The notes under the pieces are model-generated. The model was not told the DNA's origin. It did no database searches and worked only from the letters and a program-made list of their open reading frames with translations. From Cristatella mucedo (Eukaryota; Bryozoa; Phylactolaemata; Cristatellidae), in NCBI GenBank assembly GCA_009760855.2, contig WPIO01000032.1, positions 1,591,001-1,655,000 on the forward strand: 64,000 nucleotides of DNA. The letters are read 5' to 3'. How positions within the stretch are numbered: the first letter of the stretch is position 1; each line of letters begins with the position of its first letter. Of this stretch, positions 13,443 to 23,336 are shown piece after piece. The position numbers and the translations under genes are program-made.

Positions 13443-13743
13443 AAGACAGTAACCGCGGCAGTCAGTGCTGATGAATCCGGCACTCTTGCTTCCGAGGCCT
13501 TCTGTGCGTCACATTGCAAGCGTAAACAGTAACGCAGCGCGCGACTGGAAAGTGTCAATGGCAGAATCTCAAATAATTCAATTGGCCGACGCTTCACTGC
13601 TTCATTGGTGCAAAAAATCGAGGGACATAACAAAAACCTAGGGGCGCGCTAGCAGCCGGTGAGATTCTCACGGAAGTTGGCACAGCGGTTCCCTTCCAGA
13701 AGATTCGTCCTGGAGTCGGTGATAATAGGCGAACGACCAACGT

Positions 13744-14016
13744 TTATCCTGACTTGAAAAGCAGAACAGCCACTTGGCCAATGTAAAAGTAAATGAAGTG
13801 CTTCGTCTCGTGCGTCACATAGCTGCCGAAGTTTCTGCCCACAATGCAATGCCACGTCGGGCCGTACTTCTTGTCAAACTCCTTTTTAATAAACGCAGCA
13901 ATGTCTTTTTCCACGGTGAACTTCTCCAAGCCAGCGGTAGAGATGTCAACGGCGTCCTGCTGCATTTCCTCCGCCATGTCCGCGTTCTTAATAATGGCTT
14001 TTTTCTGGTCGGCCAT
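13744..14016 (-). CDS. DYNLL: Dynein light chain LC8 (DYNLL type), 90 aa
   Basis: LC8 is a small dimeric hub protein. It is a light chain of cytoplasmic and axonemal dynein and of myosin V, and it binds short linear motifs in many partners. The whole family sequence is visible without a break: [13 protein letters not shown] near the start, [22 protein letters not shown] in the middle, then the near-invariant [19 protein letters not shown] strand region and a C-terminal LLFKSG. Length is 90 residues against the usual 89; the extra residue is a lysine near the N-terminus. The start is the only methionine that fits the family. The coding region is one exon. Just upstream (minus strand) the sequence ends AAAGTCAG then GA-ATG, which could be a splice acceptor for a 5' UTR intron. 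No poly-A tract follows the stop, so a processed retrocopy is not favoured. Identity is very confident and function is likely intact. Confidence 0.96.
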   Translation of the reverse strand: MADQKKAIIKNADMAEEMQQDAVDISTAGLEKFTVEKDIAAFIKKEFDKKYGPTWHCIVGRNFGSYVTHETKHFIYFYIGQVAVLLFKSG

Positions 14017-14854
14017 TCCTGACTTTCACGTCTATTTGCTCAGCAAACCTTCAAAATAGAAGCATCAAACTGGGCACCACTTTAAAACTTCCTAGCAATG
14101 AAGATTAAGTCATCCAAATACCTACCCGAATGCAGCAGCAATATGCCACTTGAACTCCCGACTGCCTATAGCAGGACTTCCGTGACGTCACTGAATAAAA
14201 TCGGGTTGCATTACGGGAGTACATAGTGATCACGCTGCTATTTTTTTTATTGCTAAGCCGCTTGAAGTTGCATTACGTAAGCTAGTTTAGTTCACTAGTC
14301 TGACAGTGGGTGAATTTAATAATGGATTGCATCAGACCTATATGGATATATTTGTTGCTGAAATGCATGCCCTCAAATACAGGCTTTGTAAATCCAATTG
14401 CTGATTGATTGCAAAGCTCAGCAATGAGGTTAAACATTATCTTATTACCGATATCGCAGCACTACTAATACTATCGTAGGAAGTTTCTCTGTGCAATATT
14501 TGCTGTACCAATTATTTCTAAAGATCAATTCTCAAGTTATGTATGTAAAAACAAGGCATGGATTCAGAAATGGCAATTCATTAGTGTACGGCCATCGGCG
14601 ATTTCTATTAGCAGCACGGCGTCCCTCGCCAACTTTAAAATGAGCCCACGGGCTTTAAGCTAATAACCATCGCACTGCAACTATCCAAAGTATTCACCAT
14701 ACAGTTTTCATCTTGCTAAGCAAAATTAAAGTACGAGCAGATTGGGAATAGCATTTGTCTAGAAAAATGCTTTTAGACCACTATTAACTAGAATTTAGCA
14801 TATTCCATCGGTACCTAGACAGCTGGCTTTCGGTTTCGGGCCACCAAATGTTTT
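14017..14854. other. AT-rich DNA upstream of LC8, no gene seen
   Basis: The region 5' of LC8 should hold its promoter and 5' UTR. It is moderately GC-rich for the first 200 bp and AT-rich beyond, with no element I can name. Confidence 0.4.
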
Positions 14855-14912
14855 GCTCCTAGATTTATGACAGTTAATGTATCGCTCCTAGATTTATGAC
14901 AGTTAATGTATC
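14855..14912. repeat. Perfect 29-bp tandem duplication
   Basis: The 29-bp segment at 14,855-14,883 (starting GCTCCTAGATTTATGACAG) is repeated exactly at 14,884-14,912, next to the CA microsatellite. Confidence 0.95.
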
Positions 14913-14930
14913 TTTCCCTTTTGGTAATGG

Positions 14931-14933
<3 letters not shown>

Positions 14934-14985
<52 letters not shown>
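14934..14985. repeat. (CA)n microsatellite
   Basis: About 52 bp of CA dinucleotide followed by a CG-alternating segment (CGCTCGCGCGGCGCGC). Confidence 0.97.
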
Positions 14986-14988
<3 letters not shown>

Positions 14989-15520
14989 CGCGCGGCGCGC
15001 ACACGCACACACGTGTAAATGCTTGGCTTGGCCTATACAGATTGAAGATGCCTCGACAGGGTAATCGACAGCCAGAAAACCCGGCATCGTGGTTCATTTA
15101 AAGCAGAAAAAGCTTGAACACAGACTTCGAACAGTGAGCTAATTAGATCTGAGGCAGGATGGTAGACACTGGCGAAGAAAAGACAACGGACTCAGAGCGA
15201 GGCTCAGAGCTTATCGACAGTCACACTGATCAGCCGGAACCACAAGTCCTCGCTAGTCCTCGAGTGTGATGAATCTGAAATGTAATAACGATTTCTTATG
15301 CTAAAACTAGACTTGAAAGAGTACTTTGCCGATGACTGTTGGTCAAGAGGATCTCAGTGCTACAAACACTCTGCTCGGACGTCGCTGTATTAGGCAGCAA
15401 GATAACAACTCTAGGCCAACTGCCAGGCAGGTGAAGTACTTTTTAAAGAATCCTCGTTTGATTCTCATGCAGTGGCCCAGCCAGCCTCCGTCACCCCCCC
15501 CCCCGATGTGAACCCCGTAT

Positions 15521-16280
15521 ATTAATAATAATAATGCATTTGATAAAGCACCCTCGGAGAACTCAATCTCTTTCTAGGCGCTTTACATTTGCTGCAAAGG
15601 GAAATGCAATTGAATGGTGAGTAATATCATGCTTGATAAACAAACAACATGAATAACATGGTTAGGGGTGACATGCACAGGGTCAGCATGCAAATGTGGT
15701 TAGTGGCAGCATGCACAGTGTCAGCACGCATAAGCACATCAAGGACGAATCACAGGGACCCACTAAATGCTGTCCTAAATAGGTGTTTTTTCAAGTTCTT
15801 TTTAAATGTGGTCAAGTCAGGGGATGTTCTGACGCAAGTCGGGAGGGAGTTCCAGGCTTTGGGAGCATACGAACTATATGCACGGTCTCCAAAGGATTTG
15901 AGGTTTGTACGAGGTATTTGTAGACTGTTGGATTCCGAAAAGAGGGTGGTACGATGCATGGCCTGGCGGGGGAGTAGATCTGAGAGATAGGCTGGAGCCA
16001 AAGAATGAAGTGACTTACAAGTGATTTGATTTTTTGGAGCATTTTGAGCATCAGCCTTTTTAATTTGTGAATCACATTGGGTTTGCCCATAACAAGTAAG
16101 TTAGTTTTATGATCGTTTAGTTTTAGAAAATTTGCTGCCATTCATGTGCAGATGTCATCAATACATGCAGCAAGTGAATTGAGACAATTTGAGGTGCTCG
16201 AAGGCTGGGAGGGATCAAAGCAGAGATACAACTGAGTGTCATCCGCATACAAGTGAAAGCCTAGATTGTGCTTGGCAATC
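15521..16280 (-). mobile_element. LINE family A, 5'-truncated copy with internal deletion
   Basis: On the minus strand this copy begins inside the reverse transcriptase just before an intact Y-A-D-D-T-Q-L-Y box, runs through MAANFLKLNDHKTNLLVMGK, then jumps near 16,020 to the C-terminal domain (ISQIYSPARP, APKAWNSLPTCVRTSPDLTTFK). It ends in the family hairpin and an ATT tail at 15,521-15,535. It joins the next, plus-strand copy head to head at about 16,280. Confidence 0.88.
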
Positions 16281-17810
16281 AGTCGTTGCGGATCAGCTAG
16301 ACTCACATATCGAAACCTCACACCTTGCTAGTAAGTTCCTGTCTAGCTTTAGAGCTTATCTCCACCGAGTCAGCATTGCTTAGGTTATACAACGAGCTAC
16401 TTAGGAATGCTGCCATGGGTAGAGTGTCTCTGCTAGTTTTGCTTGATTTTTCGGCAGCTTTTGATACTATCGATCACAAAGGTCTTCTAGAGCACCTCTC
16501 ATCTCGCCTGGGCATCACTGGCACTGCTCTGCAATGGTTCAGGTCCTACCTCAGAGGGAGACTCCAGAGTACTGACATGTATGGACAAAGATCATCTGAG
16601 GTACCTCTGAAGTATGGGGTACCTCAGGGCTCCGTGCTAGGTCCGGTTCTTTTCACGGTTTATACTCTCACTCTTGCAGATGTGATTGCCAAGCACAATC
16701 TAGGCATTCACTTGTATGCATATGACACTCAGTTGTACCTCTGCTTTGGTCCCTCCCAGCCTTTGAGCACCTCACATTTTATCAACCCACTTGCTGCATT
16801 TATTGATGACATCCGCACATGGATGGCAGCAAATTTTCTAAAACTTAACGATGATAAAACTAACTTACTTGTTATGGGCAAACCCAGTGTGATTCACAAA
16901 TTGGAAAGCCTGACGCTCAAAATGGGCTCTGCCAGCATATCTCCTGTTGAATAAGCTCGAAATCTAGGTGTCATGTTCCAAAGTGACCTCTCGTTTGACG
17001 ACCACATCAGCTCCACAATCACGTCTGCCTACTTTCAGCTACATAACATTGATGAAATTCGGGCTTGTTTAGATAAGGATACCACGTCTAACTTGGTCCA
17101 TGCACTCGTGACATCCCGTCTTGACTTTTGCAACTCACTGCTTACTGGCCTACCAGCATGTGCGATCATGCGATGGCAGCTGGTGCAAAACTCAGCAGCT
17201 AGGCTTGTCTGTCGTGAGCGTTGCAGTTGCTACATCACACTACTTCTTGCCGACCTGCACGGGCTACCAGTCAAGCAACGGATTGGCTTTAAGGTTTTGT
17301 CGCTCACTTGTAGGTCACTTCATTCTTTGGCTCCAGCCTATCTCTCAGATCTACTCCCCCGCCAGGCCATGCATCGTACCACTCGCTTTTCGGAATCCAA
17401 CAGCCTACAAATACCTCGTACAAACGTCAAATCTTTTGGAGACCGTGCATTTAGTTCGCATGCTCCCAAAGCCTGGAACTCCCTCCCGACTTGCGTCTGA
17501 ACATCCCCTGATTTGACCACATTTAAAAATAACTTAAAACACCTATTTAGGATAGCATTTAGTGGGTCCCTGTGATTCGTCCTTGATGTGCTTATGCGTG
17601 CTGACACTGTGCATGCTGCCACTAACCACATTTGCATGCTGACCCTGCCTGTGCATGTCACCCCTAACCATGTTATTCATGCTGTTTGTTTATCAAGAAT
17701 GATATAACTCGCCATTCAATTGCATTTCCCTTTGCAGCAAATGTAAAGCGCCTAGAGAGAGATTGAGTTCTCTGATTGCGCTTTATCAAGTGTATTACTA
17801 GTATTATTGT
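16281..17810 (+). mobile_element. LINE family A, 5'-truncated copy, reverse transcriptase to 3' end
   Basis: Begins with VVADQLDSH of the reverse transcriptase fingers, then LLVLLDFSAAFDTIDHKGLL, GVPQGSVLGPVLFTVYTL and an altered catalytic box Y-A-Y-D in place of Y-A-D-D. After an in-frame stop near 16,951 the C-terminal domain is open to about 17,500 (SRLDFCNSLLTGLPACAIMR, APKAWNSLPTC). The 3' UTR carries the family hairpin (AAAGCGCC at about 17,742, GCGCTTTA at about 17,778) and a degenerate ATT tail. One catalytic aspartate is lost, so it cannot move on its own. Confidence 0.9.
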
Positions 17811-18582
17811 CAGCAAGAGGGAGAGTAAAACGACTGCTAAGCGATGCGGACATGCACCTTTGGCCCATTTTTTGACCTACACTGCATCCGACCTTGTTGA
17901 CTAAAATTCTGGCTCTTTTGAATGCACTCCAGCAGAAGAGATGAAGCATAAGTTGGTGGATTCTATTTCTCGCCAGACGAGAGAGGTCATAAAGAATCAC
18001 GCGATGAGATGATGAAAAATTAAATGTACATACAGCAGCAGCAAATTTTTGTTTTTCGGCTGCCAATAAATATTTTCACATGATGAACGTAACTACAGTA
18101 TGTCAGATATCGTAGAAAACTCTCGTATTAACCAAACGAATTTACAGCCAAGGCAGTGGCGTCGAGCCAGGGAGAAATTTTTCGGCTGAGTGTATCCACT
18201 TTTGCAACTAGAATTAAACTGAACCGGTGAACTAAATTTTTCTATATTCTAGTACTATTTATATTGCAAGAAAGCATGGTAGGGTACTATTACTTGATAC
18301 ATCATGAATAGAATAACTGATCAATACCATGCCTCAACAATTTCGTTCAGGGATCAAGAATAAATGTTAACACGGTAAATATGCATGAGAAAATGTGTTT
18401 GAATACCGTGTTATTTACTAATATTCATACAAAAACATGATGCAAAAATGTGATTTTCTATTTAGCATCCAAGTTTTGGCAATTGCTTTATCTGCCATGT
18501 TCTAGAGAGATAAATTTCAAGAATATTACTGTCACGTTCAAAAAGCAAAGTTTTCAGGAATAACTGGTCATTTTCTATTGCT

Positions 18583-18725
18583 TTAAGGCCCAGTGGTTAA
18601 GGTGCTCGCCCCGACCAAGGTGCGGCCAAGGTCTTGGCCTCGAGCTCTGTGGCATAGGTGAAGCGCCTGAATAGAGATGCTTCTTTTAGGGGGCTATACA
18701 AATGGATTCTATGTATACATTCTGT
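18583..18725 (+). mobile_element. tRNA-derived SINE
   Basis: The head has an A-box-like GTGGTTAAGGTGCTCGCC and a weaker B-box region (GGCCTCGAGCTC). The tail reads AGGTGAAGCGCCTGAATAGAG, a block containing TTCTTTTAGG, then GGGCTATACAAATG. The same layout recurs at 28,160, 44,387, 46,545 (minus) and 52,480. No protein is encoded. Confidence 0.7.
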
Positions 18726-19244
18726 ACGACCTCCCTTGGCTGGCCAGGAATAGTGGTTGCCAGCTTCTACGGCGTCTCTTCTGCCGCAACACGTTCTAAT
18801 GTTGCTCTATAGTCGTTATATTGGGTTTAAATTAGGCGGCTGACTGAGCCACTGCACCAGCACCAAATTGACGATTCGTCAAAAAGTGCATCGCGAGCCT
18901 TGTTGTCTGTTTAGGGTCGTAATCTTGCTGCCAGATGTAGTGACTCTCGAACGGAAGTATGTGAACCTTGAAATCCACTTTGCTCGACCAAAAATGTACT
19001 GTTATGAGGAGTCTTTGTTTGGCGCTAGTGCAGTAGCTCAACGAGTTGCCTAATTTGAACCCACACGACTATTGGGGATATCGACAGGCGGTGTCTTAAG
19101 CCTGCAATAATAACCAAACTTAACCGTTGAAGTCAGGCTCTTTGGAATAAACTTCAGCAGAAGAAAACACTAAATGCATACACACCAACAGCATATATAT
19201 TTATTGAGTTGCAAATAAAATATTTGTACAAAATTTTTTAAACT

Positions 19245-19480
19245 TCAGTAAGCCTGGTGTCATGTTCTTATTAGTGCTGACACTGTCCATGCTGCCACTA
19301 ACCATATTTGCATGCTGATCCTGTGCATGTCATCCCTAACCACACTATTCTTGTTGCTAAGCGAGCATGCTACCGCTAACCATTCGACCGTGCATCCTTT
19401 GTAGCAAATGTAAAGCGCCTAAAAAGAGATTGAGTTATCTGAGGGTTGCTTTATCGAGTGCACTGTGATTATTGAAAACC
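19245..19480 (+). mobile_element. LINE family A, 3' end fragment
   Basis: Contains the family 3' UTR words GTGCTGACACTGTCCATGCTG, CACTAACCATATTTGCATGC and the terminal hairpin block TGTAAAGCGCC through GCTTTATCGAGTG, ending near a GATTATTG tail. It has no coding part. The match to other copies is lower, so it is older. Confidence 0.8.
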
Positions 19481-21612
19481 TTATTACCCGAATAAGTTAC
19501 GGCCAAAGCAGTGGTGTTCATACTGCGAAGATTTGTTTGGATTTGACTGTATCTATAAAACAGCCAGTTGCTTTGCCGACTTTGGGGCTTCTGCCATCAT
19601 GGCCAAGAACTAAGCATACCGTAATCGGACAAAGTCTTTGAATAGGCAAGCTGGTGATTGAATAGTATTAGTTGGGCAACAGCAAACAAACCATAAAACT
19701 TACCGAACAAAAATTATACTGAATTCGAAGGCCTACACTCAAGCTGGTGGGTGGATGGGACAACAATCGTATCCTATATCACGTGCCTCGATCGGATAAA
19801 AAAAGCATGCGATCTTTATACCATATGCAAATATAGATCAAACACTATTCTGACAAGCAGAAGTAAAACAGGTAAACTAATAATCAGACTTTCTTGCACT
19901 TTCCTTGCATGGCTCTCACTACTGCTGCCAGGTGGTGGTAACTCCTTTGAGGAAGGGAAGAATTACTTGCTCCAACAACAAAGCTTCAGCCTCTATACGT
20001 CCAAGTTATTACACTAAAATTAAGTGCAAATGACGACTAAATGCTTAAGATATTTTTCCAACAATCAAATATTCAAGAATAATTTTTGAAAGACAAAACA
20101 GGTTCGAAATGGGATCAATTATGACGATTTTTATGTAAAAGGAATTAGTTACCATGTTATCATTTCTAACCAGGAAGCAATTTACCTACAAGTAAAACCC
20201 TTCAATCTCAGCATAAATTCGGCTTGTACCTTAACTTGTTTAGCCTTGGTCCATGGAGGTACATTTTTGCAGTTTGTTGAGGTCCATACTCATTACTTTT
20301 AATCAGCTTAAAATTCCACTGTAGCTGTTCTAAACGATGCCAGCAGCAAATACTAGGAAGAGGCAATCTTTCACAAACAGCGAATGAAAAAATCCGGAGC
20401 TTCAGGTGACTCTAGCTCTTTGGCAAGCTTTAAGCAGGCCTGTACGGGTACATCAAGCCTGTGAACCGGCTTGCCGAAAAAAAAACAAAGAAAACAATCC
20501 ACTCAAGGTCATCGGTAGATAACGGTTGAAGCGGCCGAGAGGGCTACATGCTAGGTGGTTATCCTTGCAATGACATGCGAAGGCACGTTGGGCAATTCAC
20601 CTGGCGCTAGAGCAACACCGACAAGCAGGTCGTCTACGGCGCCAAGCTCAGCCCAGAGGGCCCCGAACACAGCTACCTCATCCAATTTCGACAGGTGTCG
20701 ATGGGAACGCACATTAGACAGCCCCGGTCACGAGAGGGGCGCAGCAAGTCGATCGTTCCAGCACGACGAATAGTGTTAGGCTAGATGCACAACGTAAGCC
20801 AACTACGGTCTCGCTTTCTTTGCCAGCACCAGAGTAACAAAAGTAGCAGTAGCGATTGTAGTACCAAGTCAAAGCCGGGCAAAGTAGCTTCGTTAGTGAC
20901 CTTGCGAAAGCAACGGCAGAAGCCACGGTGGCACATTGCAACAGGCACACAGCTCGACATGCTGCCTGCTGCCTCCCCCCCACCGGCCCAGCCATGCCTC
21001 ACGAGTAAACAAAGATAAGCCGGTGCACATGTAGACTGTGCTTGAGTCGATCTTTGCCAGCAAAGTGGCCAATCGATCGGTGCATCTCAGACACCTCTCC
21101 AAACGAGCCGCCCAGGGTGGCATGCAATACCAGGGATTGCGCACAGATGGCTGAGCAGCACGTCGAACAGAATGGCATATGGCCAACATGGCAGCAGCCT
21201 CCCGGAGTGGCATACTTGAAGCATTTCAATATGGGCTCCAACGTGAGAGTAGCTGCAACTTGGAGAGCTTCGACAATGGCCTGCCCAACTCAGCAGCAGG
21301 CATGGCCCCTACTGCAAGCAGTACTCTGTAACTCGGTTTCCGTTAAGGCCAGCAATGAATTGCGCCAGCTTGCTCGATAGCTCGAGGCCAACGCAAATGA
21401 GCCGGAGGCTGCTAAATACCCAACGGTGCAGCAGCAAGACACCGCAGACCGTGCCGCTGAGGCCAAGCGAGTCGGCAACAGCAGCGGAGCGGCAGCAGCC
21501 GAAAGCAGCAGCAGCGATGGCAGCTATCCACCAGCAGCCGTGACGAAGGGGCAGCAGGGCACACGTTAGGATGCCGCCCACTGCGGCTGCTGCTGCAGCA
21601 GCCGCGCCCGCT
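19481..21612. other. Intergenic DNA and presumed SPRING1 3' flank
   Basis: 19.5-20.5 kb is AT-rich with nothing recognisable. From about 20.5 to 21.6 kb GC content rises and CAG/CTG trinucleotide runs appear (for example at 21,465-21,540 and 21,580-21,605). The open frames on both strands there look like by-products. The part next to 21,613 is expected to hold the 3' UTR of the SPRING1-like gene. Confidence 0.4.
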
Positions 21613-22201
21613 TCAAACGTCGTCAGCGGTCGCGGCGTCCGCGCCACCGAAGCAGTGCTTGCGGGCCGCATCGGCATAGGCGTTCTCGTGACGAACGCTC
21701 AGTGACGACGTTCGGCAGAGCGTCAGGCAGAGATCGAACCGGCTACCCACCAGCCCATACACCTTGTTCACGTTGCTCGAGCCTCCGCCGCCGCCGGTCG
21801 TGCCGTTACCGGCACCGCCCCCGAGGCCAAGTGCGGCAGCAGCGGCTGAGGCGGCCGGCTGCAGGCGGCCGTCCAGGCCATGCCGCAGCACGGCGGCCGA
21901 TTCTGGACGCATGCAGCACGACACACAGTGCTCGTAGACGGCACAGCAGCCGCTGGCGTCCGGTACGCAGTCGAGGCAGACGTGCCGCCTCGTCGACGGA
22001 GCATCGTGCCGGCAGCAGCCGTCGGCCGGGCTCAGGTCCGCGCGGTCGCACACACGGCCGCGGTCGTCGGCGATCAGAAGCTTGCCCTGCTCGAGAGACA
22101 GCAAGAGAAAGAGACAGAGAGAGACAGAGAGAGCGAGAAGCAGAGAGAGAAGCAGAGAGAGAAGCAGAGAGAGAGAGAGAGAAGCAGAGATAGAGAGAGA
22201 A

Positions 22202-22266
<65 letters not shown>

Positions 22267-23336
22267 GTGCGCCATCAAAAGCATGCCCCAGCTCGTTGCG
22301 AGCCGCCTGGTCTGGGCGGCGGCAGGTGGCTAACAACTGACCGTAGGCCAGGAGGAGGAGGAACCGTGGGCACGGGCGACAGGCAGGCAGTCGAGCAAAC
22401 GCAGCGGCACAGCAGCAGTCAGTAGCATCGATGCAGGATCGACGAGAGCTCGCCTCTGCCCCTAGCCGTGGTCTCTCGTCATCTCCCAGCCCCCTTCCGT
22501 CACGCCTTCGGCTCTCTCCGGCCCAGAATGCGGCGGCGACGGCTGAAGTCTATAGGGCGCAATCTGCATCATTCCACCACTTCGGCAGAGACGAGCTCTC
22601 TCTCCTCTCCGCCGACACGCAGCCGCAAGCGGTCGCTCCAAGAGTCGCGAGACGTAGTTTTGGGCGCGCTCAATGGCGGCAGCCGCTTGACTGCTTAAAA
22701 TATCCGATCCCGACCTTGACAGACTGATTTGGGCGTCTGATCATGACCTCCTGCTCGTCGACTCTTTAATCTAATTTAAGATTTCTCCGCCTGTAATTCC
22801 ACTAAGACACAAAGACTACGCGGGTGTTTCGCAGGAGAATTACCTACACAGGTTCTCGTGCAAGCCGTTTGCTGGAACGAAGTCAGTCTGACAAGACTTT
22901 TCGACAATCGCACAACACGGGCCAAAATAACTATTAAGGGCCGACGAGGACTATGCTGGCCGGCACTTCGCCGGCACGTCAGTCACACGCGAACGTCCGC
23001 AACGATGTCGTCGCAGACGAGTGCCGATCCACGGCCAGTTCGGGGCGGCCCGCTCTAGCTACCACGCACGGCCACACGACAACGCAGGCGCGGGAAAATA
23101 AACGCACTATGCGACGCGGTTACCTGAACGGAGTTCTTGCAAATCGACCTGCCATCCGAGTTTGATGTCTCGTCGTCTTCTGAGTCGATCAGTTCGAATA
23201 GATTTACCTCGAGCTTACTGCTTACGTCCTCCTCCACTAAGCCTCTCTTCGTACCAAATGTGGCTACTAAAAAGTAAACTAAGGCCAGAAGAAAGATAGC
23301 GAAAAGGACTCGCCGCTTTCGCAAGATCCACAACAT
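21613..23336 (-). CDS. SPRING1: SPRING1 (C12orf49/UPF0454) homologue, SREBP pathway regulator, 2 exons, 228 aa
   Basis: SPRING1 is a Golgi single-pass membrane protein needed for sterol-responsive SREBP activation through SCAP and site-1 protease. Exon 1 is 23,336-23,124 (71 codons). It encodes a basic cytosolic start (LRKRR), one membrane helix (about residues 9-29, LFAIFLLALVYFLVATF) and an acidic stem ending CKNSVQ. The donor is CAG-GTAACC. Exon 2 is 22,086-21,613 (157 codons plus stop) after the acceptor TCGAGCAG. It encodes the conserved cysteine-rich luminal domain: VCDRADLSPADGCC, DASGCCAVYEHCVSCCMRPE, LCLTLCRTSSLSVRHENAY and KHCFG. Both splice sites are phase 0, and the junction NSVQ-GKLLIADD matches the human NSIQGK...ITDE position. 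An alanine/glycine-rich insert (SAAAAALGLGGGAGN onward) lies between the two cysteine blocks and is absent from the human protein as I remember it. The 1,037-bp intron ends in a CT microsatellite that serves as the polypyrimidine tract. Confidence 0.95.
22087..22262. repeat. (GA/CT)n microsatellite at the SPRING1 splice acceptor
   Basis: Imperfect GAGA with AGAGAAGCAGAG variants from 22,090, then pure GA from about 22,205 to 22,262. On the gene strand it is a long CT tract ending within a few bases of the exon 2 acceptor at 22,086. Confidence 0.95.
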
